This document shows, in pieces, positions 25,782 through 34,996 of a stretch of DNA of 64,000 bases. The stretch covers positions 22,292 through 86,291 of the forward strand of contig CASCZI010000006.1 in NCBI GenBank assembly GCA_949156565.1, read 5' to 3'. Source of the DNA: an uncultured Alphaproteobacteria bacterium. GTDB lineage: Bacteria; Pseudomonadota; Alphaproteobacteria; Rs-D84. The translations under genes were made by a program, and so were the position numbers. Numbering within the stretch: position 1 is the stretch's first letter; every line of letters starts with the position of its first letter. Under the pieces are notes generated by a model. It was not told where the DNA came from, did not search any database, and worked only from the letters and a program-made list of their open reading frames with translations.

Positions 25782-27956
25782 ATGAAAAGCCGTAATTTTA
25801 TTGATTTTTGCAAGAATGCGGTGGGCACGGTCTTTTTACTGGCCGCGGCATTTTTTGTTTGTTCGACATTGGTTTCGATGCGGGCGGTTCTGGCGGACCC
25901 GATCGCCCCGATCCAAGATACATCGATTTATGCCCCCCAGGCAACGCGTGCGGGAAATACGTCACGTGTATCGCGTGCCAATCCGCGTGGTACCACGTCA
26001 ACCGTGTCACGTGGTACAACATCGCGTGCAACCACATCACGGGGGACCACCGCCCGCACGGCCACCGCGACCGGCGTTGTGGGCGCGACAACCGCCACCA
26101 CACCATCACGTGCCGCCGCCACGCGTTCGGGCGCCACAGGTACGCGTACAACCGTGTCGCGTGGAACAAATTCTGTGGCGACCCCAACAACATCAACCCG
26201 CGGCGTGACGGCCCGCAGTACCACCCCCAGCAATAGCCGCAGTGCCACCACCGCGCGCACCGTGCGCGCCCGCAGTGGGACAAATGGTGCCACCACCGCC
26301 CGTGTTTCATTACAAGGGGCGGCCATCCGGGGCAGCAAGACAACATCAGGCAGTACATTGCTCTATTCAAACAGTAAATTGTTTACAGGGAATTATTCCA
26401 ACATTAAGGATCCAACAACAGGGATGATTTCTGCCGAAGCGTACAGCAACTGTATGGAATCATATTACACATGTATGGATGAAATTTGCACGGCGCGTAA
26501 TCCGGCCCAGGGTCGGTGTGCATGCGCGGCGCGGACAAAATCTTTTGCCACGGCCGAAGCGGCCCTGGAAACCGCCAACGAAGAACTGATCAAGGTGTCG
26601 GGCGAATTGGCGTTGTTGATTGCAACCAAGGGCAAAGATGTCACGAGTGCGTTCACCTTGACCGATGCGGAAAAAATCATGAATTGTGCATCATATCAAG
26701 AAATAAAATTGTCTGGGGACAAGACTGAAATGGAAAAATGGTGCAAAAACCATCTTGAATATAAGCTAAACGGGGACAAGATAGACAGCTCTACTTGTTC
26801 GCTGACCAATGCCCCATCGTATTGTGCCGATGGTACTTTTGGTAATGGGTTTAGTTTGGACAACCTAAATGGCAGTGGCAGTGATATTTTGGCCCAGTTG
26901 AGATCCATGGCCGATGCCAAAGATGCGGCGGCAAAAATGAAAATTGCGGATGGGCAAAATCTGATCGATAGTGTAAATAATATGTTGGGCGCGGTCAGTG
27001 GCCTTGGGGTGACGGATACATTGGTGTCTGATGATACGAATTCGCTGGATAGTCTGGCCAATACATGGGGATATGAATTATTCCAGTATGCACACAATAA
27101 TGTATGTGGACGTGTGTTGGATTCATGCTTTAATGGTATTTATGAAGCGTGTGGTAAACCACCCGCCGGATTCCATTGCGCCGATGGGTCAACGTCAAAT
27201 TGTGCCTATAATTTTAACAGTCGGATCAGTATCAGCAAAGATGGATCCGATGTTGAAATTGCCGACAAAGACAATACGAACAACGTTGGTACCGCGGCAT
27301 GTTTTGGTTATTCAGGGACAACAAAGGATCCGTACTATGATCTGCGTGGACCGGTGGCCGATGCGCGTCGGGGGATTATGCAAAAATACCTGTTGGATGT
27401 GAACGCATCATGTGACACATATGGGGACCAATTGCGCGCGACCGCCCAAAATGTTGCCTATCAAAAGGTGGCGGCACAACAGGCATTACAACAAAAGCGT
27501 TTGGAATTTGCCCAAGAAGAAGAGGAAAAAATCTTGGCCGATGCCAATGCGGCACGATCCAACTTTAATCAATGTCTAAGTGATTTGCTCGATTGTTATG
27601 AAGACAAAAAAGGCAACAAGGATTGGTCAGCGGCACGTATAAAGACATATTGTGCCCAGGTTGCCAATGTCCCCACATGTTATCAGACAATGATTTGTGA
27701 AGTGAATAACAATATAAAGGCGGTTATTGACGTCCAAGACACCACGCGTTGCAATAATTCATCCGATCCGGAAAAAAATACGTGTCGAAATGTCGTGACC
27801 CTAAATGATATCTTGTATGGCGCGTCCCAGACAGAGGCCGCCGATGGGGCATGCCCACCGGATAGCAATGGTGAAGATTGCGATTCACAAAAGTTGCGCG
27901 AAAGATGTCTAAGCAAAAGTTTTGTGGATGAGATTCGTTCATGGAAAGGTGAATAA
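25782..27956 (+). CDS. Large exported Thr/Ser/Arg-repeat and Cys-rich protein (paralogue 1)
   Basis: No named family is recognised. The start at 25782 follows AAAAGGGGAG; the product is 724 residues. A long signal peptide (GTVFLLAAAFFVCSTLVSM, cleaved near AVLA) is followed by about 150 residues of low-complexity Thr/Ser/Arg/Ala repeats (units such as TSRGTTAR). A Cys-rich domain follows, containing YSNCMESYYTCMDEICTARN and CACAARTKSFATAEAALETA, then a helical segment rich in Gln/Glu (about 560-600) and further CxxC pairs. The protein at 47496-49736 has the same architecture, so they are paralogues. A surface or periplasmic structural role is plausible. A hairpin follows the stop. Confidence 0.8.
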   Translation: MKSRNFIDFCKNAVGTVFLLAAAFFVCSTLVSMRAVLADPIAPIQDTSIYAPQATRAGNTSRVSRANPRGTTSTVSRGTTSRATTSRGTTARTATATGVVGATTATTPSRAAATRSGATGTRTTVSRGTNSVATPTTSTRGVTARSTTPSNSRSATTARTVRARSGTNGATTARVSLQGAAIRGSKTTSGSTLLYSNSKLFTGNYSNIKDPTTGMISAEAYSNCMESYYTCMDEICTARNPAQGRCACAARTKSFATAEAALETANEELIKVSGELALLIATKGKDVTSAFTLTDAEKIMNCASYQEIKLSGDKTEMEKWCKNHLEYKLNGDKIDSSTCSLTNAPSYCADGTFGNGFSLDNLNGSGSDILAQLRSMADAKDAAAKMKIADGQNLIDSVNNMLGAVSGLGVTDTLVSDDTNSLDSLANTWGYELFQYAHNNVCGRVLDSCFNGIYEACGKPPAGFHCADGSTSNCAYNFNSRISISKDGSDVEIADKDNTNNVGTAACFGYSGTTKDPYYDLRGPVADARRGIMQKYLLDVNASCDTYGDQLRATAQNVAYQKVAAQQALQQKRLEFAQEEEEKILADANAARSNFNQCLSDLLDCYEDKKGNKDWSAARIKTYCAQVANVPTCYQTMICEVNNNIKAVIDVQDTTRCNNSSDPEKNTCRNVVTLNDILYGASQTEAADGACPPDSNGEDCDSQKLRERCLSKSFVDEIRSWKGE

Positions 27957-27966
27957 ATGCTTTATG

Positions 27967-27997
27967 ATACCGTCCCGATGGGGCGGTATTTTTTATA
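27967..27997 (+). terminator. Terminator after the 724-aa protein
   Basis: ATACCG and CGGTAT arms extended by TCCC/GGGG pairing, followed by a T run, 8 bp after the stop. Confidence 0.75.
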
Positions 27998-28137
27998 CCG
28001 GTATTGGAGTTTGGTGAAAATTTTCGACAAAACCCTTGACTTTTTGATTAAAAAAGGGCATATTTGCATAAACTTTTCGACAAATGGATAAAATACCCTG
28101 TCAAAAGCACAGATAACAACGAACAAAGAGAAAGAAT

Positions 28138-28437
28138 ATGAGCAATTATGCAATCTTTCAAACCGGCGGCAAGCAATATCGTGTTGCGGTTGGCGACGTG
28201 GTTAAGGTTGAAAAACTGGACACCACGGGTACGGTTGAATTTGACCAGGTTTTAATGGTTGGTGACAAGGTGGGAACACCCACGATTGCGGGGGCCAAAG
28301 TGATTGCCGATGTGTTGGAACAAAAACGCGGGGCCAAGGTTTTGGTGTTTAAGAAAAAACGGCGTCAAAATTATCGTCGTACGCGCGGTCACCGTCAATA
28401 TATCACCGTCTTGAAAATCAAAGAAATCAAAGGTTAA
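28138..28437 (+). CDS. rplU: 50S ribosomal protein L21
   Basis: L21 binds 23S rRNA in the large subunit. The 99-residue product has the family start [17 protein letters not shown] and the typical C-terminal [13 protein letters not shown] segment with the following ITVLKI. It is preceded by AAAGAGAAAG and followed 40 bp later by rpmA, the usual pair. Confidence 0.97.
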   Translation: MSNYAIFQTGGKQYRVAVGDVVKVEKLDTTGTVEFDQVLMVGDKVGTPTIAGAKVIADVLEQKRGAKVLVFKKKRRQNYRRTRGHRQYITVLKIKEIKG

Positions 28438-28477
28438 TTTCTGGTTTAAAGTAATCAGAATTTAAAAGGAGTTCATT

Positions 28478-28747
28478 ATGGCACATAAGAAAGCGGGTTC
28501 CGCAACCACGAACGGACGCGACACACCGGGGCGTCGTCTGGGTGTGAAGAAAAGCGGGGGCAGTCGTGTCCGCGCCGGAAATATCATTATTCGTCAACGC
28601 GGCACAGCCGTGCATCCGGGTAAAAACGTTGGTATGGGCAAAGATCACACGCTGTTTGCGAAAATTGCCGGTATCGTGACGTTTAAAAAAGGATTGGGTG
28701 ACAGAAAAACTGTTTCTGTTGTTCCCGACGAAACGGACGCAAAATAA
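28478..28747 (+). CDS. rpmA: 50S ribosomal protein L27
   Basis: L27 reaches toward the peptidyl transferase centre. The 89-residue product starts [20 protein letters not shown] and contains [20 protein letters not shown], both family hallmarks. AAAAGGAG is the ribosome-binding site. It ends the rplU-rpmA operon; obg, often next, is not here. Confidence 0.97.
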   Translation: MAHKKAGSATTNGRDTPGRRLGVKKSGGSRVRAGNIIIRQRGTAVHPGKNVGMGKDHTLFAKIAGIVTFKKGLGDRKTVSVVPDETDAK

Positions 28748-28834
28748 TCAATCTCGCCGTTGGGTTTCTGTGCAACAATGGTTTGCGTGGGTGAACCCCG
28801 GCGGGATTTTTTTATCTTCATTTTTCATATTTTT

Positions 28835-29060
28835 TTGCCGGGATCAGTGTTCAAGTGGCAGAGTTTATCTGTATCTGCTTGTCTTTGCCGGGATCAGTGT
28901 TCAGAGTCCAGATAAAAGAGATTAAATTCGGGTCTAAGTTCCCCCGTCAGAACCCAGCCACGCGAACGCTTGTTCGCGCACGGGGGCGGCATCGGGGTGG
29001 CCGCCGGCGTCGTCGTGGCGCAGCGTTGGCGAAGACGGTCGGGCGGAAAATCGTTGACGG
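28835..29060. repeat. Mosaic palindromic intergenic repeat, copy 2
   Basis: Two copies of GCCGGGATCAGTGTTCA (about 28838 and 28887) are followed by CAGATAAAAGAGAT and AAGTTCCCCCGTCAGAACCCA modules. These also occur in the copy at 20845-21240. The rest is GC-rich and non-coding in appearance. It lies after rpmA and does not carry a switch promoter. Confidence 0.65.
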
Positions 29061-29130
29061 GGTTTTTACAAAAATATGACGTTCAGTTTGCCTCTCTGAT
29101 TCCGGGATATAGAAAATTGTTTCATACATA

Positions 29131-29163
29131 AAAACACCCGCGGGATTGACATTGCGGGTGTTT
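29131..29163 (-). terminator. Bidirectional terminator between rpmA and dnaQ
   Basis: AAACACCCGC and GCGGGTGTTT form a perfect 10-bp stem around a 12-nt loop, with A and T rich flanks on each side, ending about 20 bp from the dnaQ stop. Confidence 0.8.
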
Positions 29164-29183
29164 AGTTTGGTGGGAACCATAAT

Positions 29184-29861
29184 TTATTTCTTGATTTTAT
29201 CCATAAAGGCGCGATGATTTTCCAATTCGTCCGGGTGGGCCGGGAAAGCGCGCCGCGGAAAATCGCCCCCAATTTTGGGATGTGATTCCATGGCCGCATG
29301 TTGTTTGGCAATAATTTCAGAAATATCGGGTGCGGGTTCGGTATTTTCAAGTTCCAAATAAACCTTGGCCAGGATTTCCGCGTCAATTAACGCGCCGTGG
29401 GCATCGGCACGTGCCGTCAATGATATCCCATACCATTTTGCCAGGGCGTCCAAAGTATAACTTTTGGGACCAAACACGCGGTTGCGTGCAATGATCAGGG
29501 TATCTTGTTGTTGTGAACGCGGAATTTGGGGCATACGTAATTGTCCCAATTCATAGTTAATAAATGGAAAGTCAAAGTCGATACCGTTATGGGCGACAAC
29601 CGGACTGGGGCCGATAAAATCCAAGAAAGATTGGGCGATGGCGGCAAATTTCGGTTTATCTTCCAAAAAGGCATTAGAAATCTTGTGCACCATATATGAT
29701 TCGGGGGGAATAATTTTTCCATCGGGATTAATATATTCGTGAAATGTGTTGTCTGTTATCTTGCCGTCGATAATTTCAACCGCACCGATTTCAATGCATC
29801 GATCCCCGCGCGTGTATTCGAATCCGGTTGTTTCAATGTCAAAGCATATCACGCGTCCCAT
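29184..29861 (-). CDS. dnaQ: DNA polymerase III epsilon subunit (3'-5' exonuclease)
   Basis: The proofreading exonuclease of the replicative polymerase. The start is the ATG at 29859-29861, with GGGGGAA upstream (the frame also opens with a TTG one codon earlier). DEDDh motifs: FDIETTG at residues about 6-12, VVAHNGIDFDFPFINYEL in the middle, and RADAHGALIDAEILAKVY near residue 160. The length of 225 residues is normal and the product is cytosolic. It is divergent from the helicase gene. Confidence 0.92.
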   Translation of the reverse strand: MGRVICFDIETTGFEYTRGDRCIEIGAVEIIDGKITDNTFHEYINPDGKIIPPESYMVHKISNAFLEDKPKFAAIAQSFLDFIGPSPVVAHNGIDFDFPFINYELGQLRMPQIPRSQQQDTLIIARNRVFGPKSYTLDALAKWYGISLTARADAHGALIDAEILAKVYLELENTEPAPDISEIIAKQHAAMESHPKIGGDFPRRAFPAHPDELENHRAFMDKIKK

Positions 29862-29927
29862 CAATTAATTCCCCCATGTAAAAAATAAACTTTTGCGAAT
29901 GCAATCAATGCGTATTATAATGGATCC

Positions 29928-32057
29928 GTGAATTTAATGCTAGAAAATCTTAACGTGGAACAACGCACAGCGGTGGAAACAACGGACGGGCCGGTGTTGG
30001 TGTTATCGGGGGCCGGTACGGGCAAGACGCGGGTATTGATCACACGTATTGCCTACATTTTGTCCCGCGGCTATGCTGCGCCGTGGCAGATTTTGGCATT
30101 AACATTTACCAACAAGGCCGCCATTGAAATGAAAAACCGTTTGACGGCCATACTTGATGACGCGGGCGCGGCGCGGGATGTATGGTGTGGGACGTTTCAT
30201 TCGGTGTGTTTACGTATTTTGCGTTATAACGCGGATCGGGCCGGGTTGCGACGTGATTTTTTGGTCTTTGGCGAAGATGATCAAAAGACCATTTTAAAAA
30301 ACATTATGGCCGATATGCAATTGGATCCCAAGGAATTTTCGCCCGCCGATTGGGTAGAAAAAATTTCAGGGATCAAGGACCGGGGGCGGGGGGGGGCGGA
30401 AAATCTGGATGGCATCAAGAAAAAGATTTATGATGCGTATAATGCACAACTGGCGCGGTTAAATGGTGTGGATTTTGGTGATATTATACTGAAAACACTG
30501 GAATTATTTGATAATGCGCCGGATATCTTAGAACGGTATCAGCGTCAATTTCATTATATCTTGGTTGATGAATTCCAAGATACCAACAATGCCCAGATGC
30601 AATTTTTGATGGCATTAACACCGCGCGGTGGGGTACAAAATATCTGTTGCGTGGGGGATGATGATCAATCGATTTATTCATGGCGCGGTGCAGAAATTAA
30701 AAATATCTTAGATTTCGACAAGACATATGACAATGCGACAATTATTCGGCTGGAAACCAATTATCGGTCAACGGCCAATATTTTGGGGGCGGCGAATTCA
30801 TTGATCCGGGGCAATGTGGATCGGTTGGGCAAGGATTTACGTCCGGCGCCCGGGGCACAATCGGGGGATGCGGTTTATGTTTTAACTGTGCCGACCGATT
30901 GGGACGAGGCACGCGCCATCACCGATACGATTGTTCGAAATGGAAATGGGCGATATTCTGATTTTGCGGTACTCATTCGTGCCGGCAGCCTGTCGAGATC
31001 ATTCGAAGAAGAATTTAACACCCGGGGTGTTCCCTATCGTTTGGTTGGGGCGACCAAGTTTTATGATCGGATGGAAATCCGGGATGCGGTGGCGTATATA
31101 CGGTTAATGGTACATCCGTTTGATGATCTGTCGTTTTTACGCGTGATTGCAAAGCCCCGGCGTGGCTTTGGCCCGGCGGCGATTGCAAAATTGCGTGAAT
31201 ATGGGGAAAATCTGATGGCGGGGTTGCGGACGGCACCGTTATCGACGCGTCAACGGGCGATGGCGGATGAATTTTTACGTGCGTTTGATTTCCCGTGGGA
31301 CACAATGGCACCGCGGGATGCGGCGCGGGAATTGCTGGAACGGGCGGGGTACATGAGCATGTGGCGTGCGTCAAAGGATACGGACGCCCCCGAACGTCTG
31401 GAAAACATTCGCGAATTAATTGAAAATGTGATTTCGAAATATGATACCATGCCAGAATTTCTGGAACATGCCGCATTGATGATGACCGATGATAATGATG
31501 TCGAAGATATAGAAAACAAAAACGCGGTTAGTATTATGACCATCCATGCGGCCAAGGGATTGGAATTTGATACGGTATTTTTACCGGCATGGGAAGATGG
31601 AATTTTCCCCAATGAAATGGCCATTGAATGTGGTGGAATTGAAGAAGAACGGCGTCTGGCCTATGTGGCGATTACACGTGGGCGCCAACGCGTCGTGATC
31701 AGTAATGCCGTGTCGCGTATGGTCTTTGGGGAACGCAAGTACAACGCCCCCAGTCGATTTATCGGGGAAATGGATCCCCAATATTTATCTTTCCAGGGAA
31801 TTAATCCCCGTGGCAATGCCCCGACGATGGCACATGATGGGTTGTCGTCGCGTTATCGTGGTGTCCCGACATCATATGCCGCCGCGCCGCGCCGACATCA
31901 CGTCCCGAAAATGGCATCGCCGGTGGGAAAATTGGTAACGCATGCCGAAATGGGCCAGGGCGTTATCATAGAAGTTGATGGCGACATCATGACCGTTGCA
32001 TTCCGTGATCGTGGCATTAAAAAGGTGGATCGGCGGTTCTTGGATATTTTGGGATAA
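29928..32057 (+). CDS. UvrD/PcrA-type superfamily 1 DNA helicase
   Basis: An ATP-dependent 3'-5' DNA helicase of mismatch/excision repair and recombination control. The 709-residue product has motifs in order: LNVEQRTAV (Q motif), LSGAGTGKTRVL (Walker A), TFTNKAAIEMK, LVDEFQDTNNAQ, GDDDQSIYSWRGAE, LETNYRST, MTIHAAKGLEFDTVFLPA and RRLAYVAITRGRQR. The C-terminal 60 residues hold the usual domain ending in VAFRDRGIKKVDRRFL. The first codon is a GTG at 29928; an ATG three codons later is an alternative. Whether it is UvrD or PcrA cannot be decided here. Confidence 0.93.
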   Translation: MNLMLENLNVEQRTAVETTDGPVLVLSGAGTGKTRVLITRIAYILSRGYAAPWQILALTFTNKAAIEMKNRLTAILDDAGAARDVWCGTFHSVCLRILRYNADRAGLRRDFLVFGEDDQKTILKNIMADMQLDPKEFSPADWVEKISGIKDRGRGGAENLDGIKKKIYDAYNAQLARLNGVDFGDIILKTLELFDNAPDILERYQRQFHYILVDEFQDTNNAQMQFLMALTPRGGVQNICCVGDDDQSIYSWRGAEIKNILDFDKTYDNATIIRLETNYRSTANILGAANSLIRGNVDRLGKDLRPAPGAQSGDAVYVLTVPTDWDEARAITDTIVRNGNGRYSDFAVLIRAGSLSRSFEEEFNTRGVPYRLVGATKFYDRMEIRDAVAYIRLMVHPFDDLSFLRVIAKPRRGFGPAAIAKLREYGENLMAGLRTAPLSTRQRAMADEFLRAFDFPWDTMAPRDAARELLERAGYMSMWRASKDTDAPERLENIRELIENVISKYDTMPEFLEHAALMMTDDNDVEDIENKNAVSIMTIHAAKGLEFDTVFLPAWEDGIFPNEMAIECGGIEEERRLAYVAITRGRQRVVISNAVSRMVFGERKYNAPSRFIGEMDPQYLSFQGINPRGNAPTMAHDGLSSRYRGVPTSYAAAPRRHHVPKMASPVGKLVTHAEMGQGVIIEVDGDIMTVAFRDRGIKKVDRRFLDILG

Positions 32058-32064
32058 AGAAAAT

Positions 32065-32985
32065 TTACCGATCAAACGTTTTCAAATTATGGGAAATAAA
32101 GTCAAAGCATTCGTTGCGTCGATCAGATATCAATTTGGATACCGGTGTGGGGGATATATCTGATTCTGGGTAAAGTTTATATGTATTTAACATTTTATTA
32201 CGTGCATCTGTCATGAAATATTTGGCAGACAATGTAAATGATGAAATATTTTGTGTTTGGCGAAATGTATTGATTGCATGACGAAGTGCAGATGTTTTAT
32301 AATTTAACGAAATCATTCCCATATAATTTGCAATCGGATCATATTGGCGTACAGAAATCTGATGCATGTTTTTAATCGTGTCGATATTAATCTGGTTATA
32401 AAATAAATTATGGCATTCGGTATTAAAATCACGAATATTTATATTGTTTTTATTTAAAATCCCACTTGCTTCACGTGTGGCACGGGCCAGACGTTCGCGC
32501 AAGAATATCCGCGCCAATTTCAAGTATTGTGGTTGGATCGATTGGATGGGATGCGCGTCGGGATCGGAAAAATAGATCCGGCCGAACAATCCGCCATCAA
32601 TGGGATTATCTGGGTTTAACAATGCCCATGCCCCAAAATTTGTTAGCCATGCATCCTGGGCGTCGGTCATGACATGTGTGACACTGTTTGTGGTTAATTC
32701 ATAGGTATCTTGAAAGGTTGTAATGTGGTGACGTAAAATATCGCTAAGGACGGTATCAGGTGATATCTTGGCCCGACGTCGGGCATTTTTATATGTAATC
32801 CATGCACCCACATAGCGTTCATTAGATTGAATAAGATTCTTTATATTCCAAATGGCGTCAATGCGATGATTCCAGGGCAGGTTATAAAGCGTCACCAGAT
32901 CAGATACCCGCCAACGGGGGCCAAATGGGGTATTGTTTTTTGCGGCCTGTAAAACATCATAAAATTCTTTATTTGTTTTCCCCAT
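32065..32985 (-). CDS. Hypothetical protein downstream of an RHH regulator, 306 aa
   Basis: No family is recognised. The product is soluble, Asn/Ile/Tyr-rich, helical by appearance, without a signal peptide or Cys clusters. Its composition is AT-rich compared with the flanking uvrD gene. It starts 20 bp after the stop of the ribbon-helix-helix gene and is likely cotranscribed from the promoter at 33263-33290. The pair has the form of a regulator with its effector; a toxin-antitoxin reading is possible, but the protein is longer than most toxins and has no toxin motif I can name. Confidence 0.6.
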   Translation of the reverse strand: MGKTNKEFYDVLQAAKNNTPFGPRWRVSDLVTLYNLPWNHRIDAIWNIKNLIQSNERYVGAWITYKNARRRAKISPDTVLSDILRHHITTFQDTYELTTNSVTHVMTDAQDAWLTNFGAWALLNPDNPIDGGLFGRIYFSDPDAHPIQSIQPQYLKLARIFLRERLARATREASGILNKNNINIRDFNTECHNLFYNQINIDTIKNMHQISVRQYDPIANYMGMISLNYKTSALRHAINTFRQTQNISSFTLSAKYFMTDARNKMLNTYKLYPESDISPTPVSKLISDRRNECFDFISHNLKTFDR

Positions 32986-33005
32986 GGTCTGGTCCTTTGG
33001 CTGGT

Positions 33006-33230
33006 TTATTTCTTATCCTCTATATTCGCCAATGAAAACAAGACAGACGAAATTAATGATTGATAGGGGACATGTTGTTGTTCGGCCAATTCTTTGATCT
33101 TGTCCAAAATGGGACGGGGGATACGCATATTAATTACGCAATCGGATTTATTAAACGTTTTGTATGCCGCATATTCCCGCAACAGCGATTCAATATTCAT
33201 GATAAAAAGTTGTTGCATGACATTTGGCAT
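33006..33230 (-). CDS. Ribbon-helix-helix regulator (CopG/antitoxin-like)
   Basis: A small DNA-binding protein. Residues about 33-68 read INMRIPRPILDKIKELAEQ followed by HVPYQSLISSVLFSLA, the pattern of the CopG-like antitoxin N-strand plus two helices. The start at 33230 is supported by AGGAG 6 bp upstream. Its promoter overlaps an inverted repeat (see 33263-33300), as expected for autoregulation. It is coupled to the 306-aa gene. Confidence 0.75.
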   Translation of the reverse strand: MPNVMQQLFIMNIESLLREYAAYKTFNKSDCVINMRIPRPILDKIKELAEQQHVPYQSLISSVLFSLANIEDKK

Positions 33231-33262
33231 TACATACTCCTATACAACCGTCACCACAAAGA

Positions 33263-33300
33263 ACTATACCATTGTATTTACAATTGTCAATACAAATGTA
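33263..33300 (-). promoter_or_regulatory. Promoter with overlapping operator for the RHH gene
   Basis: On the minus strand TTGACA (33285-33290) and TATAGT (33263-33268) are 16 bp apart. TTGTATT / AATACAA and ATTTACA / TGTAAAT inverted repeats overlap the -35 region (33272-33300 and beyond), a fitting site for a dimeric ribbon-helix-helix repressor. Confidence 0.6.
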
Positions 33301-33446
33301 AATGCGGCTGTCACTACGGCTGTGCGGGCATTTGTATGGGTTGGTGTGTATGCGGATGGGTGGGGTTCGGGGGGTTGCAATTTAAATTTTTTGACGTTAA
33401 AATGCATGGGTAAATGGGGGCAATGGGCCCCGGAAAGGATTCAAAT

Positions 33447-34766
33447 ATGCGAAAATTATTCATGGGGTTGGTGGCGGCGTTGATCGTTATGGTCGGGTCG
33501 GCCCACGCCGAATTAAAGATAGATATTGTGGCGGGTGCCACAGAACCCATTTCGGTTGCGGTACAAAAATTTGAGGTTGGGCCCCATGTTCGGTCCCGTG
33601 ATGCGGCGATGTTACGGGATGTGGTGGACGCCGATTTAAAATCCACAGGTCTGTTTCGGATCGTTGATCGGATGGCGTTGCCGGAATATGTGGAAATGGG
33701 AAATATGCCTAATTTTAAACTTTGGGCCGCCGTTCGTGCCCAGGTTTTGGTCCAGGCAAAATTAACCGCCGAACCCGATGATATGTATCGGTTGGAATTT
33801 TACGTATGGGATGTGACAGGTACCGAACAGATCGAGGCGCAGTCCCTGGTGGGATCAAAAAAATCATTGCGGCGTTTGGCGCATATTATGGCCGATGCCA
33901 TTTATGAACGATTAACCGGCGAAATTGGTTATTTTGATACCCAGATTGTGTTTATCACAGAAACCGGCCCCATCGGTGCCCGCGTAAAGCGTATGGCAAT
34001 TATGGATCAAGATGGGTACAATATGCGTTTTTTATCGGATAAAAAAACATTTGTTATGTCGCCCCGGTTTTCGCCCAATATGCAATCGGTGGTCTTTTTA
34101 TCCTATCGGGATAATGATCCGATGGTGTGGACACTGGATTTAGATACCGGGGAACAGCGCCGTTTGGGACAATTTGGGGGAATGAATTTTGCACCCCAAT
34201 TTTCACCTGATGGATCGCGAATTGCCCTCTCGATTGTTAAAAAGGGGATGACCCATATATATGAATATAATATTGCGGATAAAACATTACGTCAATTGAC
34301 GTCGGGCGGCACGATTAATACCAGTCCGTCTTATTCCCCCGACGGGACAAAAATTGCCTATAACTCGAACCGATCAGGCAGCCAGCAGATCCATGTTTTG
34401 GATCTTGAATCCGGGCAACAGGAACGGATTTCGTATGGGGCCGGGCGCTATGCGACGCCGGCATGGTCACCGGATGGACAATTTATTGCCTTTACCAAGA
34501 TTGCCGATGATACGTTTTATGTCGGGATTATGACGCCGACCGGCCGTAATGAAAAGATTCTGGCGGGTGGATGGTTTATGGAAGAACCATCGTGGGCCCC
34601 CGGGTCACGCCGAATTGTTTATTATGAAACGGAAAAAGACGATGATGATATTGAACGCCACAGTCATATTCGCAGCGTTGATATCACCGGTCAAAATTTA
34701 TATGAAATTAAATTACCCGATGGGGTAAATGGGATGGAGCCCACATGGTCACCCCGTTTGCCATAA
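33447..34766 (+). CDS. tolB: Tol-Pal system protein TolB
   Basis: Periplasmic beta-propeller that links the Tol inner-membrane complex to Pal and keeps the outer membrane attached during division. The start at 33447 follows GGAAAGGA and gives 439 residues with a signal peptide (LFMGLVAALIVMVGSAHA). An N-terminal domain (residues 20-150) precedes WD-like blades with the repeat FSPDGSRIALS, YSPDGTKIAYNSNRSG, WSPDGQFIAFT and SWAPGSRRIVYYE. tolQRA are not in the window, and pal is at 42633, so the tol-pal cluster is split. Confidence 0.95.
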   Translation: MRKLFMGLVAALIVMVGSAHAELKIDIVAGATEPISVAVQKFEVGPHVRSRDAAMLRDVVDADLKSTGLFRIVDRMALPEYVEMGNMPNFKLWAAVRAQVLVQAKLTAEPDDMYRLEFYVWDVTGTEQIEAQSLVGSKKSLRRLAHIMADAIYERLTGEIGYFDTQIVFITETGPIGARVKRMAIMDQDGYNMRFLSDKKTFVMSPRFSPNMQSVVFLSYRDNDPMVWTLDLDTGEQRRLGQFGGMNFAPQFSPDGSRIALSIVKKGMTHIYEYNIADKTLRQLTSGGTINTSPSYSPDGTKIAYNSNRSGSQQIHVLDLESGQQERISYGAGRYATPAWSPDGQFIAFTKIADDTFYVGIMTPTGRNEKILAGGWFMEEPSWAPGSRRIVYYETEKDDDDIERHSHIRSVDITGQNLYEIKLPDGVNGMEPTWSPRLP

Positions 34767-34996
34767 GAAAATTTGTTAATTCAAACAGATGTTGGGCGTC
34801 CTATGATCAAAATGCATATGGGGGCAATAACACGTATGGGTGGTGATGTCGTGTTCGCATCGTAACGTGGCACAGATCGCCCAATGCGGGTGGATGAATT
34901 TTGAAATGTGTTTATGGGTTCTCTATTTGTGTGAAATTTTTATAGATTAATTGGTTAAAATTGTGTTAAAATCGTTATAAAAATTCAAGGTAAAAT

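Noticed and set aside
25798..26370. Minus-strand and alternative plus frames in the low-complexity part of the 724-aa gene
   Set aside because: They mirror the Thr/Ser/Arg repeat; the correct frame has a signal peptide and continues into a Cys-rich domain.
33700..33720. A further ATGCCTAAT-like site within tolB
   Set aside because: Only the first nine bases match and no inverted arm or promoter accompanies it, so it is a chance match.
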